Source: Sandaracinus sp. (lineage in GTDB: Bacteria > Myxococcota_A > Polyangia > Polyangiales > Houyiibacteriaceae). Taken from it: DNA of 64,000 nucleotides. This document shows positions 8,390-16,985 of this stretch, in pieces. The stretch is from positions 1-64,000 of the forward strand of contig JACKEH010000005.1 of NCBI GenBank assembly GCA_020633125.1. Direction: 5' to 3'. Under the pieces are notes generated by a model. It worked only from the letters and a program-made list of their open reading frames with translations, searched no databases and was not told the DNA's origin. How positions within the stretch are numbered: the first letter of the stretch is position 1; the number at the start of each line of letters is the position of its first letter. The position numbers and the translations under genes are program-made.

Positions 8390-9862
8390 ATGACCGACTC
8401 GAAGCGACCGACTCTGACCAACGACGCGGGCAACCCGATCTCGAACGACACCTTCAGCGTCACGGCGGGCCCCGGCGGCCCGGTGCTGCTGCAAGACCAT
8501 CGGCTCGTCGAGAAGCTCGCGCGCTTCAACCGGGAGCGAATCCCGGAGCGCATCGTGCACGCCGTCGGTAGCGGCGCGTACGGCACCTTCACGGTGACGA
8601 GCCCCGACGTGCCCAAGTGGACGAAGATGAAGCTCTTCGCCGACGTGGGAAAGAAGACCGAGGTCTTCCTGCGCTTCTCGACCGTCGCGGCCTCCCGCGG
8701 GGGTGCGGACACCGCGCGTGATCCTCGCGGCTTCGCGGTGAAGTTCTACACGGAGGACGGGAACTGGGATCTCGTCGGCAACAACACGCCGGTCTTCTTC
8801 CTGCGCGACGGGCTCAAGTTCCCGGACTTCATCCACTCGCAGAAGTACGACCCCTACACGAACCGCCAAGAGCCGGACAACGTCTGGGACTTCTTCGCGG
8901 CGTCGCCCGAGTCGACGCACCAGTTCGTGTGGCTCTTCGGGGACCGCGGCATTCCCGCGAGCCTTCGACACACGGATGGCTTCGGCTCGCACACCTTCCT
9001 CTGGGTGAACGCCGAGGGCGAGCGCTTCTGGGTGAAGTTCCACTTCAAGACCGACCAGGGCATTCGTTGCCTCGACGACGACGAGGCGGCGGCGATCGGC
9101 GGACGGGATCCACAGCACCACCAGAAGGATCTCTACGACGCCATCGAGCGCGGTGAGCACCCGTCTTGGACGTTGAAGGTGCAGGTGATGCCCTTCGCGG
9201 ACGCGGCGACGTATCGCTTCGACCCCTTCGATCTGACGAAGGTCTGGCCCTACGAGGACTACCCGCTGATCGAGGTGGGGAAGCTCGTGCTCGACCGCAC
9301 ACCCGACAACTACTTCGCGGAAGTCGAGCAGAGCGCGTTCGATCCGGGGCACATGCCGCCCGGCATCGGACCTTCGCCCGACCGCATGTTGCAGGCGCGG
9401 CTCTTCGCGTACGGCGACGCGCACCGCTATCGCCTCGGCATCAACCACGTGCACCTCGCCGTGAACGCGCCCAAGGGCGTCGCGGTGCGGCACTACGGAC
9501 GCGATGGCGCGCACGCCGACGGCAAGGCCGGGCGGGCGAAGAACTTCTGGCCCACGCACGGCGACGGGCCGGCGCCCACGGGCGAGGCCTACGACCTCGG
9601 CTACGAGCTCTCGGGCTCGATCGGAATTCACCCGACGCCGACCCATCGGGAGAGCTCGGACTTCGTGCAGGCCGGCGCGCTCTACCGCGTGATGAAGGAA
9701 GACGAGAAGGCGCGCCTGGTGCGCCGTCTCGCGGGCTCGCTCGCCCAGGTCACTCGACCCGAGGTGATCGCGAAGAGCGTCGAGCATTTCGACAGCGCCG
9801 ACGCCGATCTCGGCGCGCGGCTTCGAGCGGCCCTGAAGGCCCAGAACGTGGAGGTGGCGTGA
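8390..9862 (+). CDS. katA: Catalase (haem, small-subunit type)
   Basis: A 490-residue monofunctional catalase that disproportionates hydrogen peroxide. The active-site His lies in ERIVHAVGSGAYG, the distal Asn in GNNTPVFF, and the proximal haem Tyr in RLFAYGDAHRYRLG. The RFSTVAASRGGADTARDPRG signature and FAVKFYTEDG strand are present. The length fits the clade 3 small-subunit enzymes, and there is no signal peptide, so it is cytoplasmic. ATG 8390 is preceded by GGAGGAG at 8381-8387. It is the first gene of a cluster with an ankyrin protein (1-base overlap), a NicO-like permease and OxyR, and has an OxyR-like site upstream. Confidence 0.95.
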   Translation: MTDSKRPTLTNDAGNPISNDTFSVTAGPGGPVLLQDHRLVEKLARFNRERIPERIVHAVGSGAYGTFTVTSPDVPKWTKMKLFADVGKKTEVFLRFSTVAASRGGADTARDPRGFAVKFYTEDGNWDLVGNNTPVFFLRDGLKFPDFIHSQKYDPYTNRQEPDNVWDFFAASPESTHQFVWLFGDRGIPASLRHTDGFGSHTFLWVNAEGERFWVKFHFKTDQGIRCLDDDEAAAIGGRDPQHHQKDLYDAIERGEHPSWTLKVQVMPFADAATYRFDPFDLTKVWPYEDYPLIEVGKLVLDRTPDNYFAEVEQSAFDPGHMPPGIGPSPDRMLQARLFAYGDAHRYRLGINHVHLAVNAPKGVAVRHYGRDGAHADGKAGRAKNFWPTHGDGPAPTGEAYDLGYELSGSIGIHPTPTHRESSDFVQAGALYRVMKEDEKARLVRRLAGSLAQVTRPEVIAKSVEHFDSADADLGARLRAALKAQNVEVA

Positions 9863-10371
9863 TGGACCCGTTGGAACGCGAAGCGATCGAGCTCGCCCAC
9901 GGTGCGTTCGACGCCGCGCGGCGCGGCGAGGTCGCGGTGGTCGAGCAGGCGCTGACGCTCGGATTGCCGATCGACGCGCGCAACGGGCGCGGCGACACGC
10001 TGCTGATGCTCGCGGCCTATTACGGCCACGTGGCGCTCGTGCAAACCTTGCTCGCGCGGGGTGCGAGCCCGGAGGTCGCGAACGACGCCGGGCAGACCCC
10101 GCTCGCCGGCGCGGCGTTCAAGGGCCTCGACGAGGTCGCACGCGCGTTGCTCGAAGGTGGCGCCGACCCGAACACCACGATGCGCGACGGGCGCACCGCG
10201 CTCTTCTTCGCGGCGATGTTCGACCGACTCGCGCTGGTCGAGCGTTTGCTCGCCGCGGGGGCATCGCCTGCGCTTCGTGACCACGGTGGCCTCACTGCCG
10301 CCGACGCCGCGCGCGCCTTCGGAGCGTCGCGCACCGCCGCTCGGCTCGACGCGCTCGACGCCGCGGCCTGA
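9862..10371 (+). CDS. Ankyrin-repeat protein, catalase partner
   Basis: A 169-residue protein with about four ankyrin repeats (GDTLLMLAAYYGHVALVQTL, GQTPLAGAAFKGLDEVARAL, GRTALFFAAMFDRLALVERL, then a final shorter one). ATG overlaps the catalase TGA by one base (TGATG), so translation is coupled. In Pseudomonas an ankyrin protein (AnkB) encoded after katB supports full catalase activity; the same job is inferred here. There is no signal peptide, as expected for a partner of a cytoplasmic catalase. Confidence 0.88.
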   Translation: MDPLEREAIELAHGAFDAARRGEVAVVEQALTLGLPIDARNGRGDTLLMLAAYYGHVALVQTLLARGASPEVANDAGQTPLAGAAFKGLDEVARALLEGGADPNTTMRDGRTALFFAAMFDRLALVERLLAAGASPALRDHGGLTAADAARAFGASRTAARLDALDAAA

Positions 10372-10421
10372 TCGCTGCCGACCGGGGACGCCCAGTCTCT
10401 TCCGCTCGAAGGAGAAACGTC

Positions 10422-10967
10422 ATGACCACCCTCGCGCTCACCGGCCTCGGCTCCGGCGCGCTGCACGCGCTCACCGGACCCGACCACGTGCTCAGCCTCG
10501 CGCCGCTCGCGGCCGGTCGGCGCGACGCGTGGAAGGTCGGTCTGCGTTGGGGCGTGGGGCACGGGCTCGGCACCTTGGTGATCGGCTTGCCCTTCTTGGC
10601 GCTCGCGCAGTGGGTCCCGCTCGAGTGGCTCGCGACCTGGGGTGAGCGGCTCGCCGGGCTCACGCTGATCGTGCTGGGCGTGATCGCCGTGCGCGGCGGA
10701 ACGTCCACGAAGCGGGCCGAGGGAACCGCGTGGGTCGTGGGTTTCGTGCACGGTGTCTGTGGTGCACCGGCGCTCTTGCTCGTGAGCCCCGCGCTCGCAT
10801 GGGGCGCGTGGGCGTTCACCGCGAGCCTCGTCGCGTTCGCCGTCGGAAGCGCCCTCGCCATCTGCGCGCTCACCGCGCTGCTCGGTCGCGCCCGTGGCCT
10901 CGAGCGACTCGGACGGGTCGCCGGCGTGGCGTCGATGGGGCTCGGCTTCGTGTGGATGCTCGGATGA
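10422..10967 (+). CDS. NicO/UreH-like membrane protein (possible Ni/Co or metal permease)
   Basis: A 181-residue integral membrane protein with about five or six hydrophobic segments. The first segment carries HALTGPDHVLSLAPL, the H(x4)DH motif of the NicO/UreH/HoxN group, and a second histidine motif lies in GVGHGLG. Such proteins move Ni, Co or other metals. Its place between the catalase-ankyrin pair and oxyR suggests it may handle a metal during peroxide stress, which is inference. A GAAGGAG ribosome site precedes ATG 10422. Confidence 0.78.
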   Translation: MTTLALTGLGSGALHALTGPDHVLSLAPLAAGRRDAWKVGLRWGVGHGLGTLVIGLPFLALAQWVPLEWLATWGERLAGLTLIVLGVIAVRGGTSTKRAEGTAWVVGFVHGVCGAPALLLVSPALAWGAWAFTASLVAFAVGSALAICALTALLGRARGLERLGRVAGVASMGLGFVWMLG

Positions 10968-11004
10968 CGATTCCGAGGTCGAAGTCGTCGTTCGTTGAGG
11001 CACG

Positions 11005-11931
11005 ATGAGCGCCGGCATGGGTCCGCACGGCTTCACGCTCCGGCAGCTTCAATACGTGCTCGCGGTGGCCGAGACGGGCGGGTTTCGCAAAGCCGCCGAA
11101 CGATGCCACGTCGCGCAGCCCTCGCTGAGCGCGCAGGTCGCGCAGCTCGAAGACGCGCTCGGTGTGGTGCTCTTCGAGCGAGGTCGCCGCGTGCTCGTCA
11201 CCGAAGCGGGCGAAGCGGTGCTCGTGCGCGTGCGGCGTCTGCTCGCCGAAGCCGACGACCTCGAGACCTTCGCGCGCGGTCTGGGTGATCCGCTCGACGG
11301 CACGTTGCGACTCGGCGTGATTCCGACGATCGCGCCCTATTGGTTGCCCGAGGTCGTGCCCGCGCTCGAGCAGGCGCACCCGAAGCTCCGCGCGTTCTGG
11401 CGCGAGGACAAGACCGAGGTCTTGGTGCGCGCGATCGAAGAAGGGAACCTCGACGCGGCCATCGTCGCGCGGGAGGCCGACCTCGGCGAGCTCGTGCAAG
11501 ACGAGCTCGGGTCCGATGCCTTCTTGCTCGCCGTGGCGCCCGACGATCCCTTGGCCAAGGGCAAACGACCGCTCGATCTCGCGGCGCTCGAAGATCGCAC
11601 GATGCTCTTGCTCGACGACGGTCATTGCTTCGGCGATCAGAGCCGCGGTCTGTGCGCACGGGTCGGCGCCCGAGAGCTCGACTTTCGTGCGACCAGCCTC
11701 GGGACGCTCGTGCAGATGGTTCGTGGCCTTCACGCGATCACCTTCTTGCCGGCGATGGCGGCGAGCGCGGAGGGCGCGAGCTCGGGCTTGAAGTTGCGGC
11801 GTCTGCGCAACGCGCCACGCCGAACGGTGGTGTTGGTGTGGCGCCGAAGCTCGCCACTCGGGGACGGATTGCGTCGGCTCGCCGACTCGCTCCGAGGTGT
11901 GTTTCCGCGCGGCGTCGAGACGAAAGTCTAG
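11005..11931 (+). CDS. oxyR: LysR-family peroxide sensor OxyR
   Basis: A 308-residue LysR-type regulator. The N-terminal winged HTH (FTLRQLQYVLAVAETGGFRK, then CHVAQPSLSAQVAQLEDALG) is followed by the effector domain. The redox loop is intact: LLLDDGHCFGDQSRGLC holds Cys208 and Cys217, with the same nine-residue spacing as the peroxidatic and resolving cysteines of E. coli OxyR. This separates it from ordinary LysR regulators. It lies at the end of the catalase cluster and probably controls it through the site at 8302. Confidence 0.92.
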   Translation: MSAGMGPHGFTLRQLQYVLAVAETGGFRKAAERCHVAQPSLSAQVAQLEDALGVVLFERGRRVLVTEAGEAVLVRVRRLLAEADDLETFARGLGDPLDGTLRLGVIPTIAPYWLPEVVPALEQAHPKLRAFWREDKTEVLVRAIEEGNLDAAIVAREADLGELVQDELGSDAFLLAVAPDDPLAKGKRPLDLAALEDRTMLLLDDGHCFGDQSRGLCARVGARELDFRATSLGTLVQMVRGLHAITFLPAMAASAEGASSGLKLRRLRNAPRRTVVLVWRRSSPLGDGLRRLADSLRGVFPRGVETKV

Positions 11932-11985
11932 CGCCATTTCCGGACATCCCCTTCGGCGACGCATACGCTCGTGTAACCTCACTGC

Positions 11986-14900
11986 ATGGGGGATCACACG
12001 ACGCAGGTCGTGCGCGGCGTCGTTCGCGCGCTGCTACTTTTGGCCTTCACCGGCTGTGACTCGTCGAGTGCCCCCGGGGACGGCGCGCTGCCGATCGGTG
12101 CCTGTACGACGGACGACCGCTGCGACGACGGTGTCTTCTGCAACGGCGTCGAACGTTGCGTGCCCACGGATCCACGCGCCGACGCGGCGGGGTGTGTGCT
12201 CGGCATGGCCGCGCCCTGCGTGGCCGATCAGGTCTGCATCGAAGCCGAAGACCGTTGCGAGACGATCTGCGAGCGCACCCGCGACGCGGACGGAGACGGA
12301 CGCGCGGCGCTCGAGTGCGGCGGCGACGATTGCGACGACGCGGATCCGGAGCGTTACCCCGGCAACACCGAGGTCTGCGATCCCGAGGGCCACGACGAAG
12401 ACTGCGATCCCGACACGCTCGGCCCGCGCGACGCCGACGGCGACGGATCGCTCGCCGCGGTCTGCTGCAACCCCGACGGCGCGGGGGGAACGCGCTGCGG
12501 CGAGGACTGCGACGACCTTCGCGCGTCGGTGCGACCGGGCGCCACGGAGGTCTGCAACGGCTTCGACGACGACTGCGACGGCTCGGCCGACGAAGGTGTG
12601 CTCGTGGCCGGCTTCGCCGATCTCGACGGCGACCTTCACGGCGACCCGGAGGCCGCGGCGATGGCCTGCCCCGGCGCCGCGCATTTCTCGACCGAGAACG
12701 ACGATTGCGACGACACCCGCCGCGAAGTGCACGGCGCGCAGGTCGAGATCTGCGACGGACGCGACAACGATTGCGACGGCGTCACCGACGAAGAGACGCG
12801 GCCGGTCACGTGGTACGTGGACGGCGACGGCGACGGCTTCGGCCGCGCGTCGGGCGGCACGACGGTCGCGTGTGTTCCACCCGAGGGCTACGCGCTCTTG
12901 CCCTTCGACTGCGACGACGACGCGGCCGGCGTGAACCCCGCGGCGACGGAGCGCTGCAACGGCCTCGACGACGACTGCAACGGCCTCGCGGACTACGCCA
13001 TCGGACCCAACGACTTCGAGGACGACGACGGAGACGGACGGGTCGACGACGCGTGCGTGGGCTTCGGCGACGACTGTGACGACACCGACCCCGACACCTA
13101 CCCGGGCGCGCCGAGCCTCTGCGACGGGCGTGACCGCGATTGCGATGGAACCCCCGACGTCGACGGAGAGCCGAGGCCTTGGTACCTCGACCGCGATCGC
13201 GACGGGCACGGCGATCCCGACGACGTGACGATGGTGTGCGCGCCGCCGGCCGGACGCGTCACGCGTGGCGACGATTGCGACGACTCGAGCGCCGCCATCG
13301 CGCCGGGGGCCGTCGATCGTTGCGGCGGCGGTGACGACGATTGCGACGGAACGATCGACGAAGACGCCGCGCAGATCGCGTTCTACGCCGACGGCGACGG
13401 CGACGGATCGGGTGGCGGCGAACCGGTGCTCGCGTGTGCGCCGCCGACGGGGCACGGGCTCTTCCCGATGGACTGCGACGACGCGGACGCGACGCAGTTT
13501 CCCGGCAACGTCGAGGTCTGCGACGGCGACGACGAAGACTGCGACGGCATGACCGACGAAGGCGGCGACGCGCTCTGTGTGGCGCCCGGCGCGAACGCGC
13601 GCTGCACGGCGGCAGGGTGTGTGATCGACGCTTGCACGGGCGGCTTGCTCGATTGCGACCGTGATCCGAGCACCGGCTGCGAGGTGGACCCCTCGGCGGA
13701 CTCGGCGCATTGCGGCGCGTGCGACGTCTCGTGCGGACCCTACGCCCACGCGAGCGGCATGTGCGTGGCGGGCGCGTGCGACTTCGACTGCGACGCCGGC
13801 TACGCCGACTGCGATCTCTCGAGCGCCAACGACTGCGAGTCGGAGCTGCTGACGAGCCCGATCGATTGCGGTGCGTGCGGCAACCGTTGTCCCGCGGCGG
13901 CCAACGCGACGCCGGCGTGCGCGGCGGGCAGCTGCACGATCGAATGCATGCCGGGCTTCGAGGATTGCAACGGCATGGCCGCGGATGGCTGCGAGTCGGT
14001 GCCGCTCTCCGACCCCGCGAACTGCGGGACGTGTGGCAACGCATGCGCCGGCGCCGACGCCCTCTGCGTGCGCGGCGCGTGTCAGACCAACCCCTTCGGC
14101 AGCGACGGCAGCGAGGACGCGTTCATGCCGACCTCGAGCATGGTGCTGCCGGCCGGCGTGCATCAGTTCACGGAGATCATCATTCCCGCCGGCGTGACGA
14201 TCACCACCGACGGCGACGGCGTGTTGGATCTGCGCGCGTCGGGGCGCGTCGTGGTCAACGGCGTCATCAACGTCAGCGGAGCACGGGGCGGCGGCGGGGC
14301 GAGCGCGAGCGCGTGCCCGAGCCCACGCGTGAACGGCGGCGGCGGCGACACCGGCATCGCGGGCGGCGTCGGCGCGACGGGGGTCGACACCGGGTGTCAG
14401 CCGCGTGGCGGTGGTGGCAGCGGCGAGGCCGGCACCAACGGAGGCGCGTGCGGCGCGGGTGGGCTCTACGGCGGCGCGGCCGGCGGCTCGGGCGCCAACG
14501 CAGGCGGCGGCGGTGGCGGCGGCTACGCGGGCGGCGGCGGCGGCGCAGGTACGAACGCGGGGGGCATCGGCGCGAGCATTCCGGGCGTCACGATCGGCGG
14601 TACGCGGGGTGTCGTCGGCGGAACCGTCGAAGGCGGAGGCGGCGAGCCGGCCTCGGGGGTCTACGCCGGTGAGGCGGGCATCAGCGGCGCCTCGGGCGGT
14701 GGTGGAAGCATCGGCGCCGACGCGGTCGCGGATCTCGCGGTGGCGAGCACGTTCCGTCCCGGAAGCGGTGGCGGTGGCGGAGCAGGCACCGCGAGCGCGA
14801 CCTATTGCATCGGCGGTGGCGGCGGAGCAGGCGGTGGCGGCGCGCTTCGCATCGCTAGCCCGGTGTCGATCACGGTCGGGCCTTCGGCGGGGCTCTACGC

Positions 14901-15207
14901 CAACGGCGGGACCGGTGGCGCTTCGGCCAGCCGCAGCTTCTCGCGTTCGGGCGCCGGCGGTGGTGGTTCGGGCGGCGTCATCTACCTCTCGGCGCCGCAA
15001 CTTCGCATCGACGGAGTCGTGCGGGCGGTCGGTGGCGCGGGCGGCACCCAAGGCGGCGGCGCGGGCGGGCTCGGGCGCGTGCGAATCTCGACCTTGAGCG
15101 AGAGCTGTCAGATCTCGGGCAGCGTGGTGCCCGAGCTCGTCGACGGCTGCATGCCCACGACCCCAGGCGTGGCGGGCAACACGTACATCGACACCTACCC
15201 GTTCTGA
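11986..15207 (+). CDS. MopE-like metal-binding-repeat lipoprotein with glycine-rich C-terminus
   Basis: A 1073-residue lipoprotein (lipobox LLAFTGC). After a cysteine-rich leader, residues about 100-530 hold seven MopE-type units, each with a D.DGDG loop, a DDCDD motif and a closing VCDG.D.DCDG; these resemble calcium-binding thrombospondin type-3 repeats. Three short Cys-rich repeats of the form CG.C...C follow (about 550-700). The last ~370 residues start with a beta-helix-like strand (MVLPAGVHQFTEIIIPAGV) and become strongly glycine-rich. It is probably surface-exposed or secreted. The TGA stop is the first triplet of the inverted hairpin element at 15205, so the annotated C-terminus may have been set by that insertion. 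Confidence 0.85.
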   Translation: MGDHTTQVVRGVVRALLLLAFTGCDSSSAPGDGALPIGACTTDDRCDDGVFCNGVERCVPTDPRADAAGCVLGMAAPCVADQVCIEAEDRCETICERTRDADGDGRAALECGGDDCDDADPERYPGNTEVCDPEGHDEDCDPDTLGPRDADGDGSLAAVCCNPDGAGGTRCGEDCDDLRASVRPGATEVCNGFDDDCDGSADEGVLVAGFADLDGDLHGDPEAAAMACPGAAHFSTENDDCDDTRREVHGAQVEICDGRDNDCDGVTDEETRPVTWYVDGDGDGFGRASGGTTVACVPPEGYALLPFDCDDDAAGVNPAATERCNGLDDDCNGLADYAIGPNDFEDDDGDGRVDDACVGFGDDCDDTDPDTYPGAPSLCDGRDRDCDGTPDVDGEPRPWYLDRDRDGHGDPDDVTMVCAPPAGRVTRGDDCDDSSAAIAPGAVDRCGGGDDDCDGTIDEDAAQIAFYADGDGDGSGGGEPVLACAPPTGHGLFPMDCDDADATQFPGNVEVCDGDDEDCDGMTDEGGDALCVAPGANARCTAAGCVIDACTGGLLDCDRDPSTGCEVDPSADSAHCGACDVSCGPYAHASGMCVAGACDFDCDAGYADCDLSSANDCESELLTSPIDCGACGNRCPAAANATPACAAGSCTIECMPGFEDCNGMAADGCESVPLSDPANCGTCGNACAGADALCVRGACQTNPFGSDGSEDAFMPTSSMVLPAGVHQFTEIIIPAGVTITTDGDGVLDLRASGRVVVNGVINVSGARGGGGASASACPSPRVNGGGGDTGIAGGVGATGVDTGCQPRGGGGSGEAGTNGGACGAGGLYGGAAGGSGANAGGGGGGGYAGGGGGAGTNAGGIGASIPGVTIGGTRGVVGGTVEGGGGEPASGVYAGEAGISGASGGGGSIGADAVADLAVASTFRPGSGGGGGAGTASATYCIGGGGGAGGGGALRIASPVSITVGPSAGLYANGGTGGASASRSFSRSGAGGGGSGGVIYLSAPQLRIDGVVRAVGGAGGTQGGGAGGLGRVRISTLSESCQISGSVVPELVDGCMPTTPGVAGNTYIDTYPF

Positions 15208-15327
15208 GAGCGGGCCTCGGCAAAGCAGAAGAGGAGGGCGGCGCGCCTCCCCCAACTGGCAAAGCCGGATTGGCGCCCCCTCCTGCCCCCCACTCGGATC
15301 GAATCCGTGCGGGCGGGGATGCTCTGG
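15205..15327 (-). repeat. Dispersed multi-hairpin element, copy 2 (inverted)
   Basis: On the minus strand this reads in the order of copy 1: a GC-rich hairpin (CGCACGGAT tcg ATCCGAGTG), then AATCCGGC ttt GCCAGTT, then GGGGGAGGCGCGCC and CCTCC-rich arms. The ends again read TGAGAGC (15205-15211) and GCTCTGG (15321-15327). It is shorter than copies 1 and 3; the third hairpin is degraded. Its first TGA is the stop codon of the MopE-like gene. Confidence 0.75.
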
Positions 15328-15373
15328 GTCCTCCTTCCTCGCGACGCTCGAGGGTCGTACGATCGCGCCTTCG

Positions 15374-16937
15374 ATGGACGCGGACTTCGACGCCGTCGTG
15401 ATCGGCTCCGGCATCGGCGGGCTCGCGAGCGCGGCGGTGCTCGCGAAGCTCGGGGGCTGGAAGGTGCTGGTGCTCGAGCGCCACTGGCGGCTCGGCGGCT
15501 TCACACACACCTTCCAACGACCCACCGGCGACGGTCGAAAGTGGAGTGGACGTCGGCCTTCACTACGTCGGTGACCTTCAAGCCGGCGGTCGCACCCGAA
15601 AGCTCTTCGACCTGATCTCGGAGGGGCGCCTGGCGTGGGCGCGTCTGCCGAGTCCCTTCGATCGTTTCGTCTACCCGGACCACACGATCGACGTGCCCGA
15701 CGACGTGGACGCGCTGCAGCGTTTGCTCGGCGATCGTTTTCCGACGCAGCGCGAGGGGCTGAAGCGCTACTTCGCGATGCGTCGTCGCGCCGACGCGGAG
15801 ATGGGCGCGCTGATCGCGAGCAAGCAACTCGGTCGCGCCGGCGCACGGCGCACACGCGCGCTCGTCAAACACGCCCTTCGACCGACGATCGACGTGGTCC
15901 GTGACTGTGTCGACGATCCCCGCCTGGTCGCGGTCTTGCTCTCGCAATGGGGCGATTACGGCGTGCGACCTTCGGAGGGTGCGTTCGGCGTGCACGCGGC
16001 GGTGAGCGCGCACTACGACCACGGCGCGTGGTTCCCGATCGGTGGATCGGGCGCGATCGTCGAAACCGTCGCGCCGACGATCGAAGCCGCGGGCGGAGCG
16101 CTGCGCGCGGGCGTGCAGGTCTCGTCGATCCTCGTCGAAGACGGTCGCGCGGTCGGCGTGGTCGCGAACGAGCGCGGGCGAGAGATCACCATCCGCGCAC
16201 GTCACGTCTTCTCCAACGCCGGCGCGAGCGTGACCTACCGCGAGCTTCTTCCGAACGCGCCGCCCGAGATTCTGGCGGACCTCGCGTCACTCCCGCCGCC
16301 GCCGACGGTCGCGACGCTCTACCTCGGGCTGCGCGAACCGGTCACGGACCTCGGCTTCGAGGGCGGCAACGTGTGGATCTTCGACGACTACGATCACGAC
16401 GCCGCGATCGATCCGCTCGATGGCCGGCTCGGGGTCGCGTACCTGAGCTTTCCTTCCGCGCGAAACCCTCGCGCCGAGACGCACACCGCGGAGGTGATCG
16501 TGCCTTTGCCGCACGCCCTCGTCGCGAAGTGGTCGGGCGCACGGTGGCGGCGGCGCGGCGCCGACTACGACGCGCTCAAGGCGCGAATCACCGCACGTGT
16601 CCTCGCGCGCCTCGAAACGCTCGCGCCCGGCTTCGGTGCGCGGGTCGCGTACCACGAGCTGTCGACGCCCGTGACGATCGAGCGCTTCACCGGCCACGAC
16701 CGCGGCGCCATCTACGGTTTGCCCGCCACCCCGGCACGCTTCGCGATGCCTTGGCTCGGCGCGCGAACGCCGGTGCGGGGTCTCTTCCTCACCGGCGCCG
16801 ACGTCGGCCTGCTCGGCATCGCGGGCGCCGCGATGGGCGGCGTGCTCGCGGCGGGGGTCGCGCTCGGCGGCTTCGGCCTGCCAGCGCTCGCCGACGTGCT
16901 CGGGGATCCGCGCCTCGGCTTGGAAGACGCGACCTGA
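15374..16937 (+). pseudogene. CrtI-like FAD-dependent oxidoreductase (carotene isomerase/retinol saturase type), one frameshift
   Basis: The N-terminal frame (15374) gives VVIGSGIGGLASAAVLAKLG, the FAD-binding dinucleotide fold, and LERHWRLGGFTHTF. The frame then changes near 15545, and the downstream frame starts VDVGLHYVG, a conserved segment of the carotene isomerase/phytoene desaturase-like family. It continues to FLTGADVGLLGIAGAAMGG, the C-terminal FAD contact. One extra A at 15545 explains the break (..KW-VDVGLHYVG). Joined, the product is about 520 residues, normal for the family. It could be a real mutation or an assembly error; the rest of the gene looks under selection. Confidence 0.82.
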
Positions 16938-16985
16938 CCCGTACGCGAAGGTGTAAGTCGCGGCGCCGGGCCGCGTTGGAGGACC

